Below, piece after piece: positions 49,873 to 58,547 of a stretch of DNA of 64,000 nt (position 1 is the stretch's first letter; each line of letters starts with the position of its first letter). The notes beneath the pieces were generated by a model. That model worked only from the letters and a program-made list of their open reading frames with translations, did no database searches and was not told the DNA's origin. A program made the position numbers and the translations under genes. Source of the stretch: Streptomyces natalensis ATCC 27448 (GTDB taxonomy: Bacteria; Actinomycetota; Actinomycetes; Streptomycetales; Streptomycetaceae); the NCBI RefSeq assembly GCF_000935125.1, contig NZ_JRKI01000061.1:434001-498000 (forward strand), given 5' to 3'.

Positions 49873-51266
49873 GGGGCGCCGTCCTCGGCCGCCGCGGTGC
49901 GGTGCGGCACGGTCGCTCTCGGGGGTTCGTCGGCCGCATTCGAGGGGTGGTCGGCAAGGTCAGGAGGGACGTTTCCGCACGGGGGCGGTGCCGCCTGGGC
50001 CGCCGTCGCCAGGCCGGGCTGCCAGCCGTCGCGCTCCAGCGCCGTGGCGAGCGCGGCGACCATCCGCGGGTCGAACTGCGTCCCGGCGCAGCGGCGCAGC
50101 TCGGCGACGGCGGCCGGGACGGGGCGGGCGCGGCGGTAGGAGCGGGTGGAGGTCATCGCGTCGAAGGCGTCGGCGACGGCCACGACCCGGGCGGCCTCGG
50201 GGATGCGGTGGCCGGCCAGTCCGTACGGATAGCCGCTGCCGTCCAGCCGCTCGTGGTGGTGCAGCACCGCCGCCCGCGCCTCGCCGAGGAAGCCGATACC
50301 GCGGACGATCTCGTGGCCGTACTCGGGGTGCAGTTCGATCACCGCGCGCTCCTGCGGCGTGAGCGGTCCGTCCTTGCGCAACAGCCGGGTGGGGACGCCG
50401 AGTTTGCCGACGTCGTGCAGGATTCCGGCGAAGCGCAGGACCTCCAGCCGCCGCTCGGTCATGCCCAGTTCCCGGGCGATCATCGCCGAGGCCCGGCCGA
50501 CGCGTTCGCTGTGCCCGCGGGTGTAGTGGTCCTTGAGGTCCACGGCCTGCACCAGGGCGCGGATGGTGGCCTGGTGGGCGGCGCGTTCGCGGTGGTACTG
50601 GGCGAAGACCCAGCGCGAGAGATACATCGGCAGCAGGACCAGCAGCGCGGCCGGCGGCCCGTACGCGCTGCGCCACAGGACCGCCGTCATCAGCCCGGCC
50701 GCCCCGTGCACGAGGCAGGGCCCCAGGGCGGGCACGAGCAGTCCGCGCCAGGCGGAGCGGGGCGGACGGCGTTCGGCAGCGATCAGGATGGCGCCGTCGA
50801 GTGCGGCGAGTACGGCACAGAAGGCGAGGGCGGCGGCCGCGGCGGTCAGCAGGGCGGCGGGGAAGTCCGGGGCACGCAGCGGGCGGTGGCCGAGGGCGGC
50901 GGCCAGGAGACCGGCGAGGCGGCCGGCCGCGCAGCAGGCCAGGGCGAGTTCGGCGGCGTGCCAGATGCGTCGGGCGGCGGCCGGGGCCTCGGCCGGGGCG
51001 GTCAGCGCGCCCGGCAGGGCGGTCAGCGCGCCCGGCAGGGCGGTCAGTGCGGCCAGCGGGGGCGGCAGCAGCAGGGCCGCGGCCAGCAGGACGGGGCCGG
51101 CCCAGCCGGGGCGCAGCCGCTCGCACAGCGCGTACAGGGCGGCCAGGGCCAGGGCGTCGGCCCAGGGGGCGGCGGCGCCGAGCCGCAGGGCGGGGGCGGC
51201 GCACAGCACCGCGGCCAGTGCGGCGCAGCCGATGAACCCTCGCGCGGCCGCCGGAATTGTCCGCAT
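49869..51266 (-). CDS. Membrane HD-GYP phosphohydrolase
   Basis: 465 residues. Helices 10-220 form a membrane sensor including a 7-residue repeat (LTALPGA, about 74-90) coded by 21-bp DNA repeats. The cytoplasmic HD-GYP domain is complete: HTRGHSERV region, GILHDVGKLGVP (His284, Asp285), LHPEYGHEI, then HHHERLDGSGYPYGLAG with GYP at 345-347, and VADAFDAMTS. Such enzymes hydrolyse c-di-GMP or related nucleotides. The start at 51266 (MRTIPAAARG) fits the first helix. A Pro/Ala-rich tail ends the protein. Confidence 0.9.
   Translation of the reverse strand: MRTIPAAARGFIGCAALAAVLCAAPALRLGAAAPWADALALAALYALCERLRPGWAGPVLLAAALLLPPPLAALTALPGALTALPGALTAPAEAPAAARRIWHAAELALACCAAGRLAGLLAAALGHRPLRAPDFPAALLTAAAAALAFCAVLAALDGAILIAAERRPPRSAWRGLLVPALGPCLVHGAAGLMTAVLWRSAYGPPAALLVLLPMYLSRWVFAQYHRERAAHQATIRALVQAVDLKDHYTRGHSERVGRASAMIARELGMTERRLEVLRFAGILHDVGKLGVPTRLLRKDGPLTPQERAVIELHPEYGHEIVRGIGFLGEARAAVLHHHERLDGSGYPYGLAGHRIPEAARVVAVADAFDAMTSTRSYRRARPVPAAVAELRRCAGTQFDPRMVAALATALERDGWQPGLATAAQAAPPPCGNVPPDLADHPSNAADEPPRATVPHRTAAAEDGAP
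51001..51042. repeat. 21-bp in-frame tandem repeat in the HD-GYP gene
   Basis: GTCAGCGCGCCCGGCAGGGC-G occurs twice exactly, followed by a diverged third copy. It adds LTALPGA units to the loop between membrane helices of the HD-GYP protein. Confidence 0.85.
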
Positions 51267-51520
51267 CGCGCCCTCCTCCCACTCCCCCGGTGCTCGCAGT
51301 GAGCAGGGGACAGCCCGCCTTGTGCGCCGTCTCCGCGGCGCGCTGGGGTTGGTGAGGATAGAGGGGCCGGGGCGCCGCAGAAGGCGCATCGGCGGACCGG
51401 ACGGGACGAATCGCCCCGTCGCTCACCCCTTGGGGTGATGCCGTGGTCAACTCCGCCCGCGTGGCCCCGATATGTGCATCCGCGATAGATGCATCGGCCG
51501 CGCCCGGGCGGTGCGGGCGG

Positions 51521-51907
51521 TCAGGAACCCGAGGCGTCGGAGCCCGCGGCCTCGGCCCGCTGCTCCTGCGCGGCCTTCTCGGCCTGCGCCTTCTCCGCCT
51601 GGGCCTGCTCGTGCCGGGCCTGGTCGAGCACGCTGACCTCCGGCACGGCCTCCCCGGCACGGATCAGATCGATCCGGCCCATGACCTTGGAACGCAGGTC
51701 GGTGGGCACGTCGTCATGGCCGCAGCAGCGCTTGACCAGCTTCTTGACGGCCTGTTCGAGCCCGTACTTCTCCAGGCACGGGGAGCATTCGTCCAGATGC
51801 ACCTGGAAGTCCGCGCACTCCCCTGCGGGCATCTCCCGGTCGAGATACTCATAGAGGTGATCAAGGACCTCGGAGCAGTCCTTCTCGTGCGGATCTCCGC
51901 AGCTCAT
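51521..51907 (-). CDS. rsrA: Zinc-binding anti-sigma factor RsrA
   Basis: 128-residue thiol-redox anti-sigma factor. Cys and His needed for zinc and sensing are all present: Cys3, His7, Cys11, Cys31, His37, Cys41, Cys44, Cys61 and Cys62. The ZAS signature is H-x3-C-x2-C (HLDECSPC). In RsrA a disulfide involving Cys11 forms on oxidation, zinc leaves and SigR is freed. A low-complexity Gln/Glu/Ala tail (AQAEKAQAEKAAQEQ) follows. It overlaps sigR by 4 bp. Confidence 0.95.
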   Translation of the reverse strand: MSCGDPHEKDCSEVLDHLYEYLDREMPAGECADFQVHLDECSPCLEKYGLEQAVKKLVKRCCGHDDVPTDLRSKVMGRIDLIRAGEAVPEVSVLDQARHEQAQAEKAQAEKAAQEQRAEAAGSDASGS

Positions 51908-52608
51908 GATCCCGAGCCTTTCCGGTCGTGCGACTGAGACGTCCGCGCGGCCTGCGGATCCGCGGCCGTCGCACCCGCGGGGACCAGCCCGCGTTCACGG
52001 GCGTAATCCTCCAGCATGCCGCGCAACTGGCGGCGGCCGCGGTGCAGACGGGACATCACCGTGCCGATGGGTGTCCCCATGATGTCCGCGATCTCCTTGT
52101 ACGCAAAGCCCTCCACGTCCGCGAGATAGACCGCGATACGGAATTCCTCCGGAATCGCCTGGAGTGCGGCCTTCACATCCGAGTCGGGAAGGTGGTCGAG
52201 CGCCTGGGACTCGGCGGACTGGAGCCCGGTCGACATATGCGACTCGGCGCGCGCCAGCTGCCAGTCCTCGATCTCGTCGGCGGCGCTGCGCTGCGGCTCC
52301 CGCTGCTTCTTGCGGTAGGAGTTGATGAAGGTGTTCGTGAGGATGCGGTACATCCACGCCTTGAGGTTGGTGCCCTCCCGGAACTGGTGGAAGGACGCAT
52401 ACGCCTTGGCATAGGTCTCCTGCACCAGGTCCTCCGCATCGGCCGGGTTGCGCGTCATGCGCAGCGCGGCGGAGTACATCTGGTCGAGGAAGACCAGCGC
52501 ATCCCGCTCGAAGCGCAAGGCGCGCTCGGCGTCGCTCTCCCGTCGGCCCGCGGTCTCCTCGGCCGTGCCGTCGGTCCCCCCTGCGTCGGTGCCGGTGACC
52601 GGACCCAC
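51904..52608 (-). CDS. sigR: ECF sigma factor SigR
   Basis: 234-residue ECF sigma factor for disulfide stress. Region 2 contains LDQMYSAALRMTRNPADAEDLVQETYAKAY and region 4 contains FAYKEIADIMGTPIGTVMSRLHRGRRQL. The GTG at 52608 (VGPVTGTDAG) follows GGAGGA and is the standard SigR start. The same frame stays open upstream for 124 codons. In S. coelicolor a longer, unstable form (SigR') starts about 55 codons upstream from an autoregulated message; ATG at 52767 or 52782 here would add 53 or 58 residues. Confidence 0.95.
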   Translation of the reverse strand: MGPVTGTDAGGTDGTAEETAGRRESDAERALRFERDALVFLDQMYSAALRMTRNPADAEDLVQETYAKAYASFHQFREGTNLKAWMYRILTNTFINSYRKKQREPQRSAADEIEDWQLARAESHMSTGLQSAESQALDHLPDSDVKAALQAIPEEFRIAVYLADVEGFAYKEIADIMGTPIGTVMSRLHRGRRQLRGMLEDYARERGLVPAGATAADPQAARTSQSHDRKGSGS

Positions 52609-52827
52609 CTCCTCCAGCAGCGTCGCGGATCCGGATGCGGACCCCCGTGAATCGGAGAATAGACGACGATCCGGTGCTGCCGCCGCACCAGCCAGGGCGG
52701 GCTGCGCCACCTGCATCTGCGACCACGGCAGGTCGGCGACCGAGCGGGCCGGGCAAGCGATTCCCATGCGGCGGACTCCCATTTCTCGTGCGGTGTGCGC
52801 GGCGGACGTGTTCCCCACGCCTGGCAC

Positions 52828-52853
52828 AACAGCCGCGGGCGGCACGGCATTCC
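52828..52853 (-). promoter_or_regulatory. SigR-dependent promoter of sigR-rsrA
   Basis: On the minus strand GGAAT (52853-52849) and GTT (52830-52828) are 18 bases apart, exactly the SigR consensus GGAAT-N18-GTT. It directs transcription upstream of both possible long-form SigR starts and so closes a positive autoregulatory loop. Confidence 0.88.
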
Positions 52854-52955
52854 CGGGCGGCGAGGTGATTTCGCGGACTGCGCCGTCCGTGCGGAAGGTC
52901 CGTGCGGGAGGAGGGTGTCCGGGGCCGTCCGTGCGGGCCGGGCCCCGGCGCGCGC

Positions 52956-53603
52956 TCAGCCGAACATCCCGTCCAGCCACCCCGTCACGGCATCGGTGAG
53001 CCCGGCCATCGACTCCGCCTCGCCGATCCCCGCCGACTTCGGCACCGCGAACCCGTGGTCACCGTGGACGACCTCGGCCAGCGTGGTCCCCGGCGGGAAC
53101 TCCGCGGGCCGGCCGAAGGGGTCGCGGCCGCCCTGGACGACCAGCGTGGGCACCCCGGCGCCGGTCAGCTCGTCCGCACGGGACTTCTCCGGCTTGCCCG
53201 GCGGATGCAGCGGGAAGCTCAGGGCCAGGACGGCGTGGGCGCCCAGTTCGCGGGCGGTGCGGCAGGCGACCCGGGCGCCGGCGCTGCGGCCGCCCGCCAC
53301 CACCGGCAGGCCCGGCTTCTCCAGGGCGGGCCACAGCGCCGTCCAGGCGGTGTCCAGGGTCCGGGGCGCGGGCGCCACCTTCTTCCCGGCCACCCGCCAC
53401 GGCTGCTCGACCAGGGCCACGGTGTAGCCGCGCGCGGGCAGCGCCGCGGCCAGCGCCCGCAGATCGCGTGCCTCGATACCGCCGCCCGCGCCGTGCCCGA
53501 CGGCCACCACTGCCCGCGCCGGCGTCTCCTCGCGGTACCAGGTGATCCGGGCGTCGCCCGCCGGCGTCGCGACCGTCTCGCTCTCGTTCGCCCTCGTCCT
53601 CAT
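52956..53603 (-). CDS. Alpha/beta-hydrolase (dienelactone-hydrolase-like)
   Basis: 215-residue alpha/beta-hydrolase. The nucleophile elbow is VAGGRSAGARVACRTA (GxSxG as G-R-S-A-G). The oxyanion strand is VVAVGHGAGGG, the acid Asp lies in VVQGGRDPFGRP and the His in VHGDHGFAVP. This is the small KANL3/Tex30-like group. It is not secreted. It lies upstream of sigR on the same strand, and the sigR promoter sits in the gap between them. Substrate unknown. Confidence 0.87.
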   Translation of the reverse strand: MRTRANESETVATPAGDARITWYREETPARAVVAVGHGAGGGIEARDLRALAAALPARGYTVALVEQPWRVAGKKVAPAPRTLDTAWTALWPALEKPGLPVVAGGRSAGARVACRTARELGAHAVLALSFPLHPPGKPEKSRADELTGAGVPTLVVQGGRDPFGRPAEFPPGTTLAEVVHGDHGFAVPKSAGIGEAESMAGLTDAVTGWLDGMFG

Positions 53604-53648
53604 ACGTCCATCCTGCCCCGGCCGGGCCGCCGCCCCACCGGACAGGCC

Positions 53649-54479
53649 CTAGAACAGCGTGCCGACCTCGGGTGCGGCGAGCTCCTTGAGCAGCTCGGGC
53701 CCGTTGTTGCGGACGTTGCTGACCTCCGTGGGGACGGGATGGGCCCGCATCATTCCGGCGGGCGGCGGCTCCAGCAGTGCGCGCAGGTCGTCGGCATCCG
53801 TACGGGCCGGGTCGAGCCAGGCGTCCCAGCGGTCGGGGGTGAGCACCAGCGGCATACGGGGGTGGATGTCGGCCAGCGACTGCGGGCCCTCGCCCCCGGT
53901 GGCCCCGGCCAGCGGGGTGGTCTCGGCGTCCGTGGTGACGACCGTGCAGGTCACCCACCACGCCTCCGGATGGTCGGGCGGCAGTGTCGGATCGCGCCAG
54001 AACTCGTACAGCCCGGCCATCGCCATCACCGACCCGTCGGCGGGCGTGACGAAGTACGGCTGCTTACGGGGCCGCTTCTTCCTGCCCTGCTCCTCCAGCT
54101 GCCGCTCGGCGGCCGCAGTGACCCACTCGAAGTAGCCGTCACCGGGCAGCAGACACCGGCGGGCGGCGAAGGCGGCCCGGAACGACGGCTTCTCGTGCAG
54201 CGTCTCGGACCGCGCGTTGATCATCTTCGCGGCGCCCTCGGGTGACTTGGCCCACGACGGGACCAGCCCCCAGCGCAGCGCGCGCAACTGCCGCACCGGC
54301 CCCGGCGGGAAGGCGGCGGCCGGCCCGCCCTTGACCGGCCGCTCCAGCACCGCGTGCACCCGGGCCGTGGGAGCGACGTTCCAGCTGGGTGCCAGCGTCT
54401 CGCTCGCCTCCCACTGCCGCACGCCGAACGCCCCCACCAGTTCCTCGGCGCCACGACTGGCCGCATACCTACCGCACAT
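53649..54479 (-). CDS. SOS-response-associated peptidase (SRAP/YedK, HMCES type)
   Basis: 276-residue SRAP-domain protein. After Met removal Cys2 (MCGRYAAS) is the catalytic residue that bonds to abasic sites. Further conserved residues are WNVAPTARV, RWGLVPSWA with MINARSETLHEKPSFR, and GYFEW. HPRMPLVL near the C-terminus holds the His. It shields abasic sites in single-stranded DNA from error-prone processing. The start at 54479 is required because Cys2 must follow Met1. Confidence 0.94.
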   Translation of the reverse strand: MCGRYAASRGAEELVGAFGVRQWEASETLAPSWNVAPTARVHAVLERPVKGGPAAAFPPGPVRQLRALRWGLVPSWAKSPEGAAKMINARSETLHEKPSFRAAFAARRCLLPGDGYFEWVTAAAERQLEEQGRKKRPRKQPYFVTPADGSVMAMAGLYEFWRDPTLPPDHPEAWWVTCTVVTTDAETTPLAGATGGEGPQSLADIHPRMPLVLTPDRWDAWLDPARTDADDLRALLEPPPAGMMRAHPVPTEVSNVRNNGPELLKELAAPEVGTLF

Positions 54480-54514
54480 GCATGCCACACTGCCATGCCA
54501 CACGAAGGGGAGAC

Positions 54515-55228
54515 ATGCAGACCGACCACATCACGGATATCTGGGACCGGGTCGTGGGGGTCCAGCCGGACCCGTCCCTCTGGCTGGTGATCGCCACCGC
54601 AGTGCTGGCGCTGGGCGCCGTCGTCCCGCACTCCATATGGCGGCTGTCGCGCAACGCCGTCACGATCGCGCACGAGGGCGGGCACGGGCTGGTCGCGCTG
54701 CTGACCGGCCGCCGCCTGCAAGGCATACGGCTGCACTCGGACACCTCGGGCCTGACCGTCTCGCGCGGCAAACCGACCGGACCGGGCATGGTGCTGACCG
54801 CCGCGGCCGGCTACACCGCCCCGTCGCTGCTGGGCCTGGCGGGCGCCGCGCTGCTGGCCGCCGGGCACATCACGGCGCTGCTGTGGGGCGCCACCGCACT
54901 GCTCGTCGCCATGCTGATCATGATCCGTAACGCCTACGGGGTCCTCACCGTCGTCCTGGCCGGCGCCGCCTTCCTTCTCGTCTCCTGGCTGACCACGCCG
55001 TATGTCCAGGCGGCGTTCGCGTATGCGGTGGTGTGGTTCCTGCTGCTGGGCGGTGTGCGTCCGCCGTTCGAGCTGATGGGCAAGCGGCGCCGGGGAGGAC
55101 CCGCGGACTCCGACCCCGACCAGCTGGCCCGGCTCACCCACGTCCCGGCCGGCGTGTGGCTCGGCTTCTTCCACGTGGTGACGCTGTGCTCCCTGATGGG
55201 CGGCGGCCGCTGGATGCTCGGCCTGTGA
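54515..55228 (+). CDS. M50-like membrane metallopeptidase
   Basis: 237 residues with about six hydrophobic segments. The zinc motif is HEGGHGLVALLTG (HExxH, near residue 53), inside the second helix region, and a later Asn/Asp region (RNAYGVLTVV) may supply the third ligand. Many M50 proteins lack a PDZ domain, as here. It is divergent from the SRAP gene, 35 bp between starts. It probably cuts a membrane protein; target unknown. Confidence 0.85.
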   Translation: MQTDHITDIWDRVVGVQPDPSLWLVIATAVLALGAVVPHSIWRLSRNAVTIAHEGGHGLVALLTGRRLQGIRLHSDTSGLTVSRGKPTGPGMVLTAAAGYTAPSLLGLAGAALLAAGHITALLWGATALLVAMLIMIRNAYGVLTVVLAGAAFLLVSWLTTPYVQAAFAYAVVWFLLLGGVRPPFELMGKRRRGGPADSDPDQLARLTHVPAGVWLGFFHVVTLCSLMGGGRWMLGL

Positions 55229-55364
55229 GGCGCCCGGCGGGCGGGCCGTATCCGCTCCCGTGTCACCGGGGCGCACTACCAGCGCCGTGTTTCCCCAATG
55301 TTGCGATGCTTCGCGCCACTTTTGATCAAGATCGGCACTCTTGCCCAGCCATTAAAGTAAGGGC

Positions 55365-56738
55365 ATGACCGACAGCCCCGCACTCCCCGCCCCGTGGCCC
55401 GCCCCCGTCGCCCCGGGGACCGTCGATGCAACCGTCACCGTGCCCGGGTCCAAATCGGTCACCAACCGCGGCCTGGTCCTGGCCGCCCTGTCCTCCGAGC
55501 CCGGCTGGCTGCGCCGCCCGCTGCGCTCGCGCGACACCCTGCTGATGGCCGAGGCGCTGCGCACCCTGGGCGTCGGCATCGAGGAGACCGCCTCCTCCAG
55601 CTCCGCCGGCTCGGCGGGCGCCGACGCGCTGCCCGGCGGCGGCGAGGCATGGCGGATCATCCCGGCGGGCCTGCACGGCCCGGCCACCGTCGACGTCGGC
55701 AATGCCGGAACGGTCATGCGCTTCCTGCCGCCGGTCGCCGCCCTGGCCGACGGCCCCATCCGCTTCGACGGCGACCCCCGCTCCTACGAGCGTCCGCTGG
55801 ACGGTGTCATCGACGCGCTGCGCGTCCTGGGCGCCCGGATCGACGACGACGGCCGCGGCGCGCTGCCGATGACGGTCTTCGGCGGCGGCGCCGTCGAGGG
55901 CGGCGCGGTCGAGATCGACGCCTCCTCGTCCTCGCAGTTCGTCAGCGCCCTGCTGCTGTCCGCCCCGCGCTTCAACCAGGGCGTCGAGGTCCGCCATGTG
56001 GGCGCGGCGCTGCCGTCCATGCCGCACATCCGGATGACCGTCGACATGCTGCGCAGCGTCGGCGCGCAGGTCGACACCCCCGAGGCGGGCGGCGAGCCCA
56101 ACGTCTGGCGGGTCACACCCGGTGCCCTGCTCGGCCGCGATCTGGTCGTCGAGCCCGACCTCTCCAACGCCCAGCCGTTCCTGGCCGCCGCCCTGGTGAC
56201 CGGCGGCAGGGTCACCATTCCGGACTGGCCCGAGCACACCACGCAGCCCGGTGACGCGCTGCGCGAGATCTTCACGGCCATGGGCGGCTCCTGCGAGCTG
56301 ACCGACCACGGTCTGACCTTCACCGGCAATGGAAAGATCCACGGCATCGACGTCGACCTGAGCGAGGTCGGCGAACTGACCCCGGGCATCGCCGCCGTCG
56401 CCGCCCTGGCCGACTCCCCCTCCACCCTGCGCGGCGTCGCCCATCTGCGCCTCCACGAGACCGACCGGCTGGCGGCCCTGACCAAGGAGCTCAACGAGCT
56501 GGGCGGCGATGTCACCGAGACCGCCGACGGACTGCACATCCGCCCGCGGCCGCTGCACGGCGGGATCTTCCACACCTACGAGGACCACCGGCTGGCCACC
56601 GCCGCGGCCGTCATCGGCCTGGCGGTCGAGGGCGTGGAGGTGGAGAACGTCGCCACCACCGGCAAGACCCTGCCCGACTTCCCGGCGATGTGGACCGAGA
56701 TGCTCGACCCGTCGGCCGCGCCCGCCCGGAGAGCCTGA
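55365..56738 (+). CDS. aroA: 3-phosphoshikimate 1-carboxyvinyltransferase (EPSP synthase)
   Basis: 457-residue enzyme of the shikimate pathway. PGSKSVTNRGLVLAAL binds shikimate-3-P (Lys and Ser), GNAGTVMRFLPP is the phosphoenolpyruvate site, and VDASSSSQFVSALLLSAP and LRLHETDRLAAL are conserved. DHRLATAAAVIGL ends the active site. The Ser-rich insert (about 77-83) is typical of Streptomyces. The stop is 14 bp before the rsgA ATG, suggesting co-transcription. Confidence 0.95.
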   Translation: MTDSPALPAPWPAPVAPGTVDATVTVPGSKSVTNRGLVLAALSSEPGWLRRPLRSRDTLLMAEALRTLGVGIEETASSSSAGSAGADALPGGGEAWRIIPAGLHGPATVDVGNAGTVMRFLPPVAALADGPIRFDGDPRSYERPLDGVIDALRVLGARIDDDGRGALPMTVFGGGAVEGGAVEIDASSSSQFVSALLLSAPRFNQGVEVRHVGAALPSMPHIRMTVDMLRSVGAQVDTPEAGGEPNVWRVTPGALLGRDLVVEPDLSNAQPFLAAALVTGGRVTIPDWPEHTTQPGDALREIFTAMGGSCELTDHGLTFTGNGKIHGIDVDLSEVGELTPGIAAVAALADSPSTLRGVAHLRLHETDRLAALTKELNELGGDVTETADGLHIRPRPLHGGIFHTYEDHRLATAAAVIGLAVEGVEVENVATTGKTLPDFPAMWTEMLDPSAAPARRA

Positions 56739-56752
56739 GGGATACGGCCGTC

Positions 56753-57760
56753 ATGCGCCGCTACGGCAAGAACCCCGATGAGGACGACGTCCGCGTCCGC
56801 CCCAACCGCAAGGGCAACCGTCCCCGTACCAACATCCGGCCCAAGCACGAGGACGCGGCCGAGGGCCTGGTCCTGACCGTCGACCGCGGCCGGCTGACCT
56901 GTCTGATCGACAGCCGCACGGTCACCGCGATGAAGGCCCGCGAACTGGGCCGCAAGAGCGCGGTGGTCGGCGACCGGGTCGCCGTCGTCGGCGATCTGTC
57001 CGGCGCCAAGGACACCCTGGCCCGCATCGTCCGGGTCGAGGCGCGCACCTCGACGCTGCGCCGTACGGCCGACGACGACGACCCCTTCGAGCGCGTGGTG
57101 GTCGCCAACGCCGACCAGCTGGCCATCGTCACCGCGCTCGCCGACCCCGAACCGCGCCCCCGGCTGATCGACCGCTGCCTGGTCGCCGCCTACGACGCGG
57201 GCCTGGACCCGCTCCTGGTGCTGACCAAATCCGATCTGGCGTCCGCCGACGCCCTGCTGGAGTCCTACGGCACCCTCGGTGTCCCCTACATCGTCACCAA
57301 CCGCGACGAACTGGCCGAGGGCGGCGCCGCCGAGCGGGTCCGGGAATATCTGACGGACCGTATGACAGCGTTCGTCGGGCACTCCGGAGTGGGCAAGACC
57401 ACCCTGGTCAACGCGCTCGTCCCGGAGCGCCGCCGGGCCACCGGCCATGTCAACGCGGTCACCGGCCGCGGCCGCCACACCACCACCTCGGCGCTGGCCC
57501 TGCCGCTCCCCGGCGGCTCGGGCTGGGTCATCGACACCCCGGGCGTCCGCTCCTTCGGGCTGGCCCATATCGACCCGTCCCGCGTCATCCACGCCTTCCC
57601 CGACCTGGGGCCGGGCACCGACGGCTGTCCGCGCGCCTGTAGCCATGACGAACCGGACTGCGCCCTGGACGCCTGGGTCGCCGACGGCCACGCCGACCCG
57701 GCCCGCCTCTACTCGCTGCGCCGGCTGCTCGCCACCCGGGAGCGACGCGAGGGCGACTGA
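56753..57760 (+). CDS. rsgA: Ribosome small-subunit GTPase RsgA
   Basis: 335-residue circularly permuted GTPase that matures the 30S subunit. The order is an N-terminal OB fold (about 40-110), G4 (LTKSDL), G1 (GHSGVGKTTLVNAL), G3 (DTPGVR), then a zinc domain with Cys in DGCPRACSHDEPDCALD. The permutation (G4-G5-G1-G2-G3) fits RsgA. The ATG at 56753 is chosen by the conserved MRRYGKNPDEDD. Confidence 0.93.
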   Translation: MRRYGKNPDEDDVRVRPNRKGNRPRTNIRPKHEDAAEGLVLTVDRGRLTCLIDSRTVTAMKARELGRKSAVVGDRVAVVGDLSGAKDTLARIVRVEARTSTLRRTADDDDPFERVVVANADQLAIVTALADPEPRPRLIDRCLVAAYDAGLDPLLVLTKSDLASADALLESYGTLGVPYIVTNRDELAEGGAAERVREYLTDRMTAFVGHSGVGKTTLVNALVPERRRATGHVNAVTGRGRHTTTSALALPLPGGSGWVIDTPGVRSFGLAHIDPSRVIHAFPDLGPGTDGCPRACSHDEPDCALDAWVADGHADPARLYSLRRLLATRERREGD

Positions 57761-57906
57761 TCGTGCGAATCCCCTGCCGCCCGTCCGGGGCAACTGCATA
57801 ATCGCACCGAGGCAGACGAGGGGCACGCCAATGGCGGCCGCCGAGGGGCGGGCCATGGGGCGTCACCGGGCCGAAGCGGTCGTCGACCTGACGGAGGCAA
57901 TGGGAC

Positions 57907-58230
57907 ATGGCGTGGCTGCTGGTGGTGGTGGCGGGAGTCCTGGAGACCGGTTTCGCCGTCTGCCTCAAGCTCTCCCACGGCTTCACCCGCCTCTTCCCCA
58001 CCATCGCCTTCGCCGCGTTCGCCCTGGGCAGCTTCGGCCTGCTGACCCTGGCCCTGCGCCGCCTCGACGTCGGCCCGGCCTATGCCGTATGGACGGGCAT
58101 CGGCGCGGCCGGCACCGCGATCTACGGCATGATCTTCCTGGGCGACGTGGTCTCCACCCTCAAACTGGTCTCCATCACCCTGGTCATCATCGGCATCATC
58201 GGCCTCCAACTCTCGGGCTCGGCCCACTGA
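57907..58230 (+). CDS. SMR-family small multidrug/guanidinium transporter
   Basis: 107 residues with four helices. The essential Glu is in GVLETGFAVCLKLSHGF (E-T in helix 1), and PAYAVWTGIGAAGTAIYGMIFLGD is the conserved helix-3 region. The E-T-G-F pattern is close to SugE/Gdx-type guanidinium exporters. The 146-bp leader (57761-57906) was inspected for a guanidine riboswitch without a convincing match. A 15.5-bp repeat follows the gene. Confidence 0.88.
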   Translation: MAWLLVVVAGVLETGFAVCLKLSHGFTRLFPTIAFAAFALGSFGLLTLALRRLDVGPAYAVWTGIGAAGTAIYGMIFLGDVVSTLKLVSITLVIIGIIGLQLSGSAH

Positions 58231-58340
58231 CCCGAACTGCCGGCAGCGGCTCGCGGACACTCATGTCGCTGAGCGACCTGCCTCCGACCCACCGTCCGCG
58301 GCAAACGCCGCACTCTTTCACCTCCTTGTGTCCCCGATGG

Positions 58341-58465
58341 TTTTCACCTCGCTTGTTTTCACCCCGCGCGCTTTCACCCCCGCTTGTTTTCACCCCGCGC
58401 CCTTTCACCCCGCGCCCTTTTCACCCCCGCTTGTTTTCACCCCGCGCGCTTTCACCCCCTTGAGC
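58341..58465. repeat. ~15.5-bp TTTTCACCCC tandem repeat, eight copies
   Basis: (T)TTTCACCCCCGCTTG or TTTTCACCCCGCGCG units start near 58341, 58356, 58371, 58387, 58402, 58418, 58434 and 58449, a 15-16 bp step, about 1.5 helical turns. The two unit types alternate in part. The tract lies downstream of the SMR gene and before the convergent tetR gene (stop at 58548). No coding sense. Confidence 0.88.
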
Positions 58466-58547
58466 ACGCCTCCCCGGGAACACCGCCCTTGGCCCCCCGC
58501 GTTGTGGCCTGCAAGGGGCGCTCGCACCCCCTAGGGGATCCGTTCGA

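Noticed and set aside
49960..51660. Large Arg/Pro/Gly-rich frames overlapping the HD-GYP gene
   Set aside because: Arg/Pro-rich shadow translation; the other frame has helices and all HD-GYP residues.
57761..57906. Guanidine-III riboswitch upstream of the SMR gene
   Set aside because: ACGAGGGGCACGCC resembles the aptamer beginning and GGCGT later could pair with ACGCC, but the conserved GACAAG-type segment is absent. A covariance-model search would decide.
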